NCBI GenBank assembly: GCA_019096065.1
Contig: JAGUCH010000006.1
Span: forward strand, 4,484,001-4,548,000
DNA length: 64,000 nt
Direction: 5' to 3'
Source of the DNA: Paracyclopina nana
Lineage: Eukaryota; Arthropoda; Copepoda; Cyclopoida; Cyclopettidae
The translations under genes were made by a program, and so were the position numbers. The number at the start of each line of letters is the position of its first letter. Positions within the stretch are counted from its first letter, which is position 1. This document shows, piece by piece, positions 22,850 through 33,973 of the stretch. The notes below the pieces were generated by a model, which saw nothing but the letters and a program-made list of their open reading frames with translations, was not told the origin of the DNA and ran no database searches.

Positions 22850-23342
22850 TAGTGATGGAACGAGCCGGAAATTTTCAGCTTGATCAAGCTTCAAGCTTTT
22901 TGAAAAGTGTTCGAGCGATCCCAAGCTTTTGAAAATTATTATCAAGCTTTTTCAAGCTCAAAATTTCACATTTCAAGCTTTTTTCAAGCTTTTCACTTTT
23001 TTAGTATTTTAACATAAAAAATGGCGATTAGTCGCCAGATTTGACAAAATTACCCCAAAAGCGCAATAAATGACAGAAATAGCTTAAACTTAGATTTAAG
23101 TACTTCACTCCCTCACTTAATTGTTAATTTTAAAATCAGCCCTTTTTTGTTTTGGTTAAAAATGGATAAAGTTTTGAAATTTTTTGGTGTCAAGCTTTTT
23201 CAAGCTTTGCATTTTTTGGGTTTCAAGCTTTTTCAAGCTTTTCAAAATTTGGTTCGAGCGATCCCAAGCTTTTTGCTTATGTAGCTCAAGCTGGGTTTTA
23301 GCTTCAAGCTTTCAAGCCAAGCTCAAACTCGTTCCATCACTA
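22850..23342. mobile_element. Non-autonomous hAT element (MITE)
   Basis: The 493 bp element starts TAGTGATGGAACGAG and ends with its exact reverse complement. It is flanked on both sides by the 8 bp duplication TCAGCGGT (22842-22849 and 23343-23350). An 8 bp duplication and TAGTG-like ends are typical of hAT transposons. The inside is packed with CAAGCTTTTTCAAGCTT-like motifs in both orientations and two copies of TTCGAGCGATCCCAAGCTTT. There is no ORF for a transposase. Confidence 0.88.
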
Positions 23343-23551
23343 TCAGCGGTCGTTGCAAAGAGCATTTGCATTAACCTTAGTAGAACTGGTGTGGGTCAAA
23401 TTAATGAGGTTGGCACCTGCCCAAGCATTGATAGCAATCGCAAAAGTAGCTAATTATCTAGTATTCAACTGGCATCATAAATTGTGTATGAAGGCAGTTT
23501 TAATTGCACTAATCACCATAATACGTAAGAATCTTTGAAATTACAGCAATA

Positions 23552-26500
23552 TTATTTAACTGTCTCCTTTTCGACCCAATAGGCCAACCAGTCCATGTAT
23601 CTGGATACATCTGTGAAAAGTCCTGGATAAATGCCACAACCTTTACCACTGCTGACAATGCCCACAAGATGAAACCTGCCATCTTCCAACTGGCAAACCA
23701 GTGGCCCACCAGAATCTTCTTGGCAAGCATCAATTCCTCCTCGACCTGCGCAAAATTTTCCAGTGGCGTGCACATTTCGCCTGCAAAATAATGTTTCAAA
23801 TGAGCAGTTACACGAGCCATGTTTTTTTCAAAAAAACCAAGTTTCTGCCTAACTTTATGAGCTTGGGAATGAGAAAGTTTCCTTCCCAATCAACTTACGA
23901 TTTGTACACATAGGCTTGACAAAAAAGCATCCAGTGAAGTACGAATCGATGCTTTATTACCGAGGAAAAAAATAAGGATAAAAGGCAGTTGTAGTGAATC
24001 TGCAAACTGACATTTCAAAATATTGCTCGACTACTTCGACAGAAAATCTGTCAAATGTCATGTAAAAGTTCTATGGGTTGGCATGAAAATAGAATGCCTT
24101 TTTCCTTTTCTCAAGTTAGGCACACAAAAAAGCCTCTTCATTACCAACCAGCCCAGATGTTCTCAAGTTTCTCTAATTTAGTATTCCAGGAGGCATTAAC
24201 AACTAATCCACTAAGCTAATGTGATGTAAAAAAAAAGGCACAAGCCTTCTCTATTACCTAACAAAATAGCGACTTGTCAAACCATTTCTCCGGTAATTGG
24301 CATTTTTCCTCTAGCGTAATTTCGGCGAAACCCAAAATACGACGGCGAATCTTAGGGCTGATTTTTTTTACTTTTGCTATGATCATTAGTAAATGTATGA
24401 CTAACTCAGATCACACAGTAAAAAAAATACCATTTGCGTCTTACGACTGGCAAAAATTGGCAATTTTAGACTTTATAGCTTTCATGCAGATTGGCTCTTT
24501 TTGCATCCACGCCATTTCCAGTGAAGCATAGCTTCCAACAACGAAAGCAGATCAAACGAGTTTCAACCAGCCTTAGGGGCAAGTGTACTGCAATTTGGAA
24601 ATAGCACTCAGCTCAAAAGTTATGTTGGCAGTAAAAGATAAACATTTCAATTCAAGCTACTTAATGATCAAATTGCGTGTGCGGCACATTGGCTTAGTCT
24701 TTCGCAAGTTTTGCATAGTCACGCTATTTAAATAGCTCATAACATAAAACGTATTTAAATAGCAGCTATTTAAATACATCCAGAGGCTATTTAAATACAT
24801 TTTATGCTATGAGCTACCCCACAAAACAAAAAGTCTGTAGTAAATCTGTAGTAGAGCCAGTTGGAAAATCAATCGTGTCCAAATTGATTAATTTTGATAT
24901 ACATCAATTCATCTATGTCCATAGATTACTCGCATGTTATTTTTTTCGCTCTATCATAATTAGTCTTTAAGATATTCAATTTTAAAAAATCAGGTTTTGC
25001 AAAAAATTTTATGAAACGGTTGAGTTACGCTTTTATGTATATTCTTGTTACAAGAAGCCTGATTAAATATACGTAGTAAATCAGGATTAAATTAGGATTA
25101 AATCTGGTTAATTTAAATCTAATTTAGTTAACTGTTTAGAGATGGCTCTGCTTGCAATTCAATAATTAGTGGAATTGTTCTTATCAATAACTTTTGATGG
25201 TTTAAAGATTTCACAAATCATCATTGATATATGTTGTTTAGAACAGCATAAAAACTGAGTTAGAAAGTATCATGCTTGTTATTTTTAAACAAAAACTGAG
25301 ATTTTTAGAATATTTCAATATTTTATTTCATGTACCTCAATCACTATAATCCACTCTATTTATTTAATCAGAACTTTCTAGGTCTATAAGGCTTACATAC
25401 AAAATGAGTCTATAGAGTGAAGTGACTCTACAATTTTCAGGCTCACTTTAAAATTCAAAATATGAATCAACTATCTTATTTTCAGGATATAAAAGCATAT
25501 CATCTTGTAAATTAATTGTGAATTAAAATCTTTCAAATATCTCCCTAAAATGTAAATTAGTTACATTGAATTCTCAAAAAATACACATATAAAGCATTTG
25601 CTGATGGTTTTTTAAATCAATTTGAACTACATTTAGTATAGATTAAGTTAGAGAAAAAACTAGTATTAATGTATATTTTATCAGTATTCTGTACAAGAAA
25701 TACTTAAAAAATAGATACAAGAAGCATCAGGTTTTGCAAAAAAATTTATGAAACGGTTGCGTTACGCTTTTTTGTATATTCTTGTTACAAGAAACCTGAT
25801 TAAATAGAGGTATTAAATCAGGATTAAATCAGGTTCATTTTGAGTTTTGTTTTGTGGGGTATTTAAATAGCGTGACTATGCAAAACTTGCGAAAGACTAA
25901 GCCATTCAGCCTTTTCTACTATTTTGGATACACAGCAAATACATTCGTACTGTATGTACGTTGGTTGTCTGTTTTAACTCACTTATACAAGTAATTGCAG
26001 AATGAATCCGATACATCTCCGACCGAGATTTGTGCGGCTCGAATCGAGTCTGGATACGAGTTGGTATTGTTGTATTCTGTCATACCCCACCCAGCAATTT
26101 CACAGTGAAGGTTGGTCAACTTCTGCAGTGGATACTCTGACTGAGGCAAGGTACAAATCGGCCTCACGTCACTGCCAAACTGAACGAACCCTTCATCTTG
26201 ATTCGAATTCCCATAGACATCTCTTGCACCTCGATGAGGCTGGAACACGACCTAGACAGAAAAATCACAAATTAGCACACAGCAGAAATTTGTTGAAGAT
26301 TGGAGTATATTTCCAGCTTTATTACCAGGGCAATGTCATGGCGCCCATCCCCACTTCCATCAGATGACAGAGGCTTGAACTTGCCATGCTTGATGATTTT
26401 GCTGACCCTGAATGTCTGCTCTTGAGGGTCCGAGGACAAAATGTAGTTGTCTCCAACTCTGGCAAACCTGGAACGTAAGTAAATCAAGACTCAGCAAAAA

Positions 26501-28034
26501 TAACTGATGCGCGACAACACACTCGACGCAAACTTTGGACAAAGAGGAAAAAGCTTTTCGGTGTTGCCTTGCATTAATCGGGGCATGTTGATGCCCTTGG
26601 AGCTTTCTCCAAAGTGGCATTTAGAATTATTTTTAGACTTGCTAAAGGTGCCATTTTACCAGGTTGTTCTCTTTTCGTTGTTGGTGAAGCAATGGGCCGC
26701 TGTAACTGCCAAGTTAGGGGTCAGGAGGGTGGCAGCGCACATGAAAAGAGCTTCGCCATTTTTCAAAAGCACAAAGAGGCTGACCATCCAAGGAAACGTT
26801 CCTCTTGGGGGTGGAGCTGCTCCTTGTGAGTCATCGTCGTCCCAAACGATTCGACCTCGACGGGGTCGTTGAGTTGATGCTTCCTCTTTATTGGGAAATC
26901 TTTTGGCTTGAGGTAGGTAATCAGATGACCTGGACCAAAACTTTTCTTTAAAACAATAAAAAAAAAGTTTGCCCAGACAGCCTTGAAATATTTACAGATA
27001 CTCAAATGTTCAGCAACTTTTTACGTAATCATTGAATTTCTAAAAAAATCCTATTAGAGTGACTTCTCATGAAGAACTTTGGTGAACAATGAAGGCAGTT
27101 CTAAGTGGGAGATATTAATCATTTTGCTTGCATAAATGAAAACTAATGGCTGATATTTTTCACCACAATGATTGAATAACACGGCTAGAAAAATTAAAAT
27201 TCAAGAGTCAGCGAAGTCGGCCACAATATAATACTCAAACTCAGCACCAATTTTTGATCGAAGCATAAAAGATAGAAAATACTTGCTTTATGAGTTTTAG
27301 CTCTTACATTTTTGCGGTTGGTGAGTTTTTGCTTTGAAACATTTATGGCTTCTTGCTGTAAAAATATCAAATTCTGAGCAACTTGCAAATTGGAAATCAC
27401 ACAATTTAATGCTATCATTTTGAAGGCTCATATATGATATTGTAGCTAAGTTCTAACTTTTGCATTCAACAAACTTTTCCGATGCCAAAAAATGCTTATG
27501 TTCTCTTGTGGTTCTTTTCCCATGATGACGCAAATCAGCTACTCTCCCGCAAACTTTCCCCTAGGCCTTTCTTTTAGTTTGAAAAGCAAAGGTTTCCTTC
27601 TTAATTGACCTTAGTCCACAATTTCCGGCATTGGTTTCAATAACTGAAGCCAATCTGCCTGCTGGGGAAGATGTTCGTGTTGCTGAAGGCTCTGATGTAG
27701 TTGAAGTGGTGGATGTCGTTGTGGTGGAAGTGGTCGTTATTGTTGTTCTTGGTGTCGTAAAATATGGAGGATTCCGTCCATCTGGTGACAACAATTGTAG
27801 CCACAAGTTGTACGACTGTAGCCGCCGTTGTGCCTACGAAATCAAAGGAAAATGCATGCTGTAGCTGTATCCGATAAATATAGGTCTGAGGCAATAATCG
27901 AATGTGCCTGAAACTGTCAGCATGATAAAAGAGATGATACATAAAAAGGAAAGAATCACGCGATTGGACAAAAGAAAGCTGTAATACTGCTGCAATTGTC
28001 TGTATCTGGTTGATAGTCTCCAGAGGAATTGCAT
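23552..28034 (-). CDS. Chymotrypsin-family (S1A) serine protease with Thr-rich linker
   Basis: Exons from the 5' end: 27610-27833, 26660-26929, 26326-26467, 25983-26251 and 23552-23780, with matching phases. The first of these encodes [10 protein letters not shown], a Thr-rich stretch and NCGLR (the linking Cys). The second carries the activation site RGR|IVWDDD, then FPWMVSLF and the catalytic His (AVTAAHC). The third has the catalytic Asp (RHDIALV) and the last the catalytic Ser (CQEDSGGPL). All three triad residues are present. The mature N terminus is IVWDD instead of the usual IVGG. A further 5' ORF at 27834-28034 has a hydrophobic stretch ([13 protein letters not shown]) that could be a signal or signal-anchor, but its donor is not clear. 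It resembles secreted or type II membrane arthropod proteases; the substrate is unknown. The donor at 27608-27609 (GTCAAT) is weak. Confidence 0.8.
24691..25903. mobile_element. 1.2 kb non-autonomous DNA transposon with perfect 44 bp TIRs
   Basis: Positions 24691-24734 and 25860-25903 are exact reverse complements, starting GGCTTAGTCTTTCGCAAG. ATT flanks both ends (24688-24690, 25904-25906), a possible 3 bp target duplication. Inside are two direct copies of about 105 bp (from 24989 and from 25726) beginning ATCAGGTTTTGCAAAAAA, and many ATTTAAATA palindromes. It has no transposase ORF. It lies in the last intron of the serine protease gene. Confidence 0.8.
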
Positions 28035-30052
28035 TGATACTAATTAATACTTTAGAGGAAGACCAAGAGATGGTTCACTCTAGCATAACAGCAAAGTAAA
28101 CTTTCTGTTTCAGACCTCTATTGGATGTCACACAGCAATCTCACGTTTTATGGATTGTTGGAAGTTTGTACTGTCTCAAACTCAAAATTCAGATTTATGG
28201 CTAATGCAAAAACTTGCAAATACATACAAGCAGAGTGCAATGAACGCTCGCGGTTAACTGCACTCTTCTCAGCTGTTGCTGGCGCAAAATTAGCTGCAAG
28301 CAACGAAAAAATAATTGGCAGACATTTTCTTTTTCTGTCTGTTTCCGGTTAACTTTTTTTCAACTTGTAGTTCCACCAAGAATTAAAAGGCTACTATCGA
28401 CTTAATTGGAGGATAAGCCATTAGCGAGCCTATTTATTTAAGGCACGCATCGATATGAAGGTGCGCTCGATCTCCTTACCTCTTTTATTGGGATGGCAAT
28501 CAACTTGTTTTCGTTTTCACAACGAGAAAAAAGCTGATAAAAATCTCGAGAAAAATTATGGCGCTAAACCTGTTTACTGCATTATTCATGTTATGCTTCT
28601 CTGGGATCCTATTAAATTCGCCTCTCCCACTCTAATTTAGATTAGCGTTTGTTGTTATAGACGCTTTTTGTGTGGTTTATTTATGATTAAGTGCTTTTAG
28701 CCCTGCCTTTTGTGGTTTTACACGGCTTATTAGTGCTTTTCAATCCAGCCCAAATTGCCAACAATCATCAAGACGAATTTTTTGGAGGAAACCATTTCTT
28801 TTGGTTGTGCTTGCTCAAGTAAATCGCATAAAATTGCCACAATGGCAAAATACGTTAATAGTAGTTTTTCTGCATGCATGCCAAATATTGCATTATTTTT
28901 CATACCTCACTACGAGATCTGGAGCCGAATTGAGCTTGTCCGCATTTCAGTATGAAAGCAACAACAACAACTACGTGAACAATCTGAAATATCAAGTCAC
29001 TACTTTATGGCAATTCCTCACTGGGGGTGTGGGACACTTATGAAAGCACCTGCATAGTAGTGATATAAGATTATGGCACTGTTAATTGGTGAATTCCCAT
29101 TAAAACAGCAGGCAATGGTTGGACATGATTTTCCTCCCACTCTCCTGGCTGAACTGAAACGAAAACTATTCATATAGCTTATCTGGTTGTACGTAATGAA
29201 GCTAAGGCCTTATAACTCGTGTACGTGCACTGCACGTATATATACATGCGCACCTATCTAGCAACAGCCGCAGCTTGCTTCAGTTTTAGCAGTGGAGCCG
29301 TTCCCAAAGATCACTCAGGGAATTTTATTATATGCATACTCCATATCGTAACCAATGACTGGTGATGGATTCAGCCAGGCTAACTTTATGCAAATTCAGG
29401 GTAAATATCCTGCGCAGGCATTTGACTTTTAGAACATCTCGTCCCAGTGTGCTAGGGTCGTTGAATCTTCACTAGACGCACTACTTCTGTAGTACATAGC
29501 ATATACATAAAACGACTAATGCGCGAGCCCTAAAATCGGATTTTACGCTGCGGTCGGTTGAAGTACATCAACATTGCAATGCAGAGAGAGGCTCGTTGGT
29601 GGACACGCTCCCAATTTTTGCCATGTGAATCCATCATAATTTTGAAAATGCCTTTTTTCATTTGAATTATGTGCAAGTCATCGTATATCGAGATGAGCAA
29701 GCAGCTTCAGATTTCACGATGTATTTTCCAGCCAAATGAGAGTGCAAAAATTAGAGGCTTGAGCGTTGCTAGGGATTGTATGATGCCTGTCGGTGAAACG
29801 TGGTGCCATTTTAATTAATGCTCCCTATTAAAAGCTGCAAAGTACAGGTTTTGCCAAATTACTTGAGTACGTTAATTCTGGCAAACACAGCAAGCTCAAT
29901 TTTTCATTGAAGGTCTGAGTTGTATGCACGTGTGCTTAGTTTATGCTTGTTGCCAACTGGGCTCATCATTATGCTTTAAAGAGCTCATTTTGAAGAAGAT
30001 CATGTTTACAGGTGGTTTTTTTGCATTGTGAGCATGCTTTATGGCGAATGTA
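28035..30052. other. Intergenic, no supported gene
   Basis: About 2 kb of AT-rich DNA upstream of the protease gene. There is a TATATATA at 29237-29244, but its spacing to any initiator-like TCAGT is too long to call a promoter. I see nothing else. Confidence 0.4.
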
Positions 30053-30720
30053 CTGTTCAAATCCGTGTCCGCAAAAATCCGTACCGTTATACTCCGTTTC
30101 GTTATACTCCGTTTCGTAAAAATCCGTGCCGTTATATTCCGTTCCGTAAAAATCCGTTCCGTGATAATCAGCTCCGCAAATCTCTGGTAATCCTCAAATA
30201 CATATGGATAGTCTTTTTCTTTAGAAGGTTTGGTGAGTTCAATTTTAAAAGTTGCTACAGTGATTGCGCATCAGCAATCATCAAAAGATGCGCGCACAAC
30301 AGCATAACTCTTGTTGTCATGCTACTGGAAAAAAGGCTGGACTAACAAGATGGCTGGTCTCTTTAGAGGTTCCCACATACACTTACAGCGAGTCTAGGTT
30401 TTAAGCCCCCATAACCAGGCAATTCGACCACTTCAGGTACAAAAGGCCTTGCATTGATTCATTGCCAGAAAGTGCTACTGATTTTATCCCTGCTCTTCAT
30501 AGTAGCCAAGTTCCATCCAAAAATTCTGGTAAAAACGGAGAAATCGAGATTTGACATACATGGATGAAACAAATATTATTTCTTCTAAAAGGCAAAGTTG
30601 ATTAAAATATATTGAATGGTTTTTAATTGAAATGATTTTGACTGAAAGGATTTTCACGGAACGGAATATAACGGAACGGAATATAACGGCACGGATTTTT
30701 GCGGACACGGATTTCAACAG
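30053..30720. repeat. Foldback element with tandem CCGTTCCG-type repeats at both ends
   Basis: The left end (30053-about 30177) starts CTGTTCAAATCCGTGTCCGC. The right end (about 30632-30720) reads, in reverse complement, CTGTTGAAATCCGTGTCCGC. Both arms are built from short tandem units such as AAAAATCCGT, GCCGTTATATTCCGT and TCCGTTCCGT, in opposite orientation. This looks like a foldback-type repeat. No target duplication is clear. Confidence 0.65.
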
Positions 30721-32018
30721 ATATACCTTTATGGCTGCTCTCAATGAAGAAGAAGAGACCATAAGGAACTATAAAGTATTAAGTTTCGAGAAGTGCACAA
30801 GTCTGGATAGATGGTTAGCTGTCAAGCTCTTGCAAGTCGTGCGTTTCCCACCAAAAGATCGAATGAATCATTTTACCAAAATAATATTTGGCACTATCTA
30901 AGATACAAATAAAAACGAAAGAAAAATTAACGTAAAAGGATAAGAAGGTTCATCTGGCCATCTGATGCAAATAAGCATCTATTTCCCAATAAGCTATGGC
31001 TGATCTACGAGTGAACCATGTTACCATGTTGGGAGATGATCGACCATTCAAGCAAAAATGTTCCAGACCGATCCAAACTGACCCATTTGACATTTAGCCT
31101 GAAATATAGCACCATGGCCAACTTCAGTTCTCAGGTTGGTATAGAGCATTTATCATACAGGAAAACGAACAATTTACATTCAGTAGAGATGCTTTTGGCT
31201 TTTTCACCGCACTTTATATAGGCTTCTCAAAGCATTGAAGCGTGCACTAATGGCACACTGTGCTTTTCTGAAATGCTCGCATTTGACGATATTTGTGTGC
31301 ATCATATATGCTACAGGGCTAATTTGAAGCATTCCCACGCCTTGAGGCATATCATTTATAGCATGAACATGAAAGCTACGTACACTCTAGCCAACCAAGT
31401 TGAGCATAATTTGGCACGAGTCAGGTTAATTCAGCCGTGAATTAGATAATGATTTAAGGTTGCTACAAGGTAACGTCGAACGGATTAATCCAATCAAGCC
31501 AGGTCAGTCTCAATCAAGGCTTTAATATCATTCCTGTTTGTAAATCACGCTGGCTTTGATTAAGCATTCGTACTTAGGCCATAAAACCATTCAAAGTGCT
31601 TAACATAAAGTCATATGGGAATAAAGTAATCTTTTGTTCTATTTGGCTCAACTTGCGAAGGAATTCGAAGGGAAAATCTTGATTAGCTCGTCAGTCGTCA
31701 AACATTCCAGTTCGGCCAAAAAGTTGACTGATAGACTCAGTAGATTTTCTATAATTAAGCCGATTTGGTCGTAATTTGATGAATTTTAATGACATCAGAT
31801 CTCAATTGAAAAAAGACCTGGAAAACATCCAATCAAGTAGATTTTTGGCCTCATTTCTCTTTATAGCATGTTTGCCTAATTGTAAGAAAACGATGCTCAT
31901 TTTCAGCGTAGCATATTGCGACAGATTAATCAAAGAAGCCCGAAGACTACGTAGAACGTGCGTCATCTGGATGAGGCAGAAATGCACAGTACATAGCATA
32001 TTCATTAATCTTTAGGCC
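30721..32018. other. Intergenic, no supported gene
   Basis: About 1.3 kb of AT-rich DNA between the foldback element and the 3' end of the enolase-superfamily gene. Short ORFs on both strands overlap each other and show no family features. Confidence 0.4.
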
Positions 32019-33973
32019 TTAGTTAATAGTTAACATCGGCTCCTTCAATAGTTCCCAGTTTGGAACAATACCAAGACCTGGCATGGTTTTGGGCACACTC
32101 ATTTTTTGCCCATTTTGGGTGCGAATCCCGTCCAAGCTTTGGCACAAAAACTTTCCACTGTGGACTGTGTTGTAAGAATTGAAGTCAGTGGCCGAGAATT
32201 GGAGCTTTTTCGGCACCATCGAAGCCAAGTGTAAAATGGCCGAGGTCGTTATGTCACCTATAAATCACGAGAAATAGTTATGAAATACTAATAATAATGT
32301 GGTTTATGGTACAGCGAGTCAAAAATGGACCATAAACTGGTTCGAGTGCACAAAATACATTTTTCTCACCTCCCCAAGTATCTTCAATGGTCATGGCCAT
32401 TCCTACATTGATGCAAAACTCTATGGCTTCTTTGGCCCTGGTGATGCCTCCAAACTTTGAGATTTTTATGTTCACCACATCTGCAGCCTGGTCGTTCCAT
32501 GCTTTGACGAGGCTTTGCAAATCGGTCACATTTTCGTCCAAAATGAAAGGCAAATTCGTATGCTTTCTAACTGTTAAACACTCCTCGTAATTAACGCAAG
32601 GCTGCTCCATGTAGAACCCGGGTAAATTTTCGCAAGCTTTCGCTATTTGAAGTGCGTGATGGGTAAGCCAGCCTAGAAAAAGTTGTAAGCTTTTGGGAGA
32701 CAAATTACGAGATCAGAGTGTATATAGCGTGTACCAGTATTAGCATCTCCTATTAGAACATCTTTCGGTCCCAAAATCCCATGGCAGGCCTTAATCCTCT
32801 CAATGTCCTCGGTAAAATCTCCTCCAAGCTTTAACTGGAATCTCGTGTAGCCCTGAAGAGTTGGGAAAAAAAGCAATTAGCCAATAAAAACTGCAAATCC
32901 CCAGATTAGCCAAAGCTTTGCAAAGTAATCTGCGTTTTATAAATAGTGTAGCAATAATCAAAAGTGATAATCAGACAACTAGTTTTCATAGCATACCATA
33001 ATTTTATACTTCTTCACAAGGTCAGCCATTTCTTGTGGAGTTCCTTGGCTGATTGCCCTATAAAGAAGAATGTCATCCTGATGATGGCCGCCCAGCAAAG
33101 TGCAAACTGGCAAACCAGAAACCTATAAAATATTTTAAATATGTGCTAACAAATTGCCAAATAAAAACATCATTATCAATTGCCTTGCCAAGGATGTCCC
33201 AGCAAGCCATGTCAATTGGAGACTTGACATAGGGATGTCCTTTCAAATTGTAGTCCATGAAAGCGTTGATGACTCGAATTTGCGTAGGATCTTGACCAAT
33301 CAACTTAGGGCCCAATTCTTTGATGCCTGATCGGACTCCTGCCGCGTAGCTTGGCAAGTAATTGGGACCCAGGGGCACGACTTCACCATATCTGAAATGA
33401 ATTTTATATTCAAATTTCGGCGGCAGCTTGCCTCATGAAAAGACAAAGAAAACTGAGGAATTTTAGCAGGCACGCAACTTTGAGAATTTAAATGAATTAT
33501 TGATATGTATTTTCAAGGTTGGTTAAAGCTTCTTCCCATTGATCTAATTTAGATTGATCAGACCTTTTTGACGACAGCAATTGGGCAATATTAGTCTTGG
33601 TACTTGAACCACATTCTTTAAAGCTGAGCAAGTTTTGAAATGTACGATAAAAACGACATTTGTTTGATGCATAATGATCACATTCAAATCCGGTGAGGTG
33701 ATGGCTTTTTTGTGGCGTTTTCACACAATATGCAATTCACTTTTGTTATTACCCAACTATTCCATCTGGATGATCTGTATGAATGGCAACTATTGTTGAA
33801 TCATAAATTCCCACACCTTTGCCATCAGCCCATTTGTAGCTTCCATCAACAAGAGGCAGATCAATCTGACAGAGAGGCAGTATTATTTAATGCAAAGGCA
33901 CCAACCGTTAAAAAAGAACAAGTGTTGCCACAATATTTATTACCTGGTACACTTTTATGGCTGTGATCTTCAT
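32019..33973 (-). CDS. Enolase-superfamily (mandelate racemase/muconate lactonizing subgroup) enzyme, probable hydroxyproline dehydratase/epimerase
   Basis: Seven exons (33944-33973, 33753-33865, 33184-33391, 32997-33122, 32735-32852, 32370-32672, 32019-32257) join in phase to 378 residues. The N-terminal capping domain starts [10 protein letters not shown]. The barrel shows a catalytic Lys in FQLKLGGD (K167), metal ligands in GDANTG (D195), MEQP (E221) and ILDEN (D244/E245), a second Lys region NIKISKFGG (about K268/K271), and the C-terminal EDTWGGD. FQLK-GGD and EDTWGGD resemble cis-3-hydroxyproline dehydratase and 4-hydroxyproline betaine epimerase. The exact substrate is not decidable here. 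The enzyme should act on an amino-acid-like carboxylate by proton abstraction with Mg2+. Intron 3 (33123-33183) appears to be GC-AG. There is no signal peptide, so it is probably cytosolic. Confidence 0.86.

Noticed and set aside
30060..30180. CRISPR-like short repeats
   Set aside because: The units are imperfect, contiguous and without spacers, and they recur inverted at 30632-30720. This is a foldback arm in a eukaryotic genome.
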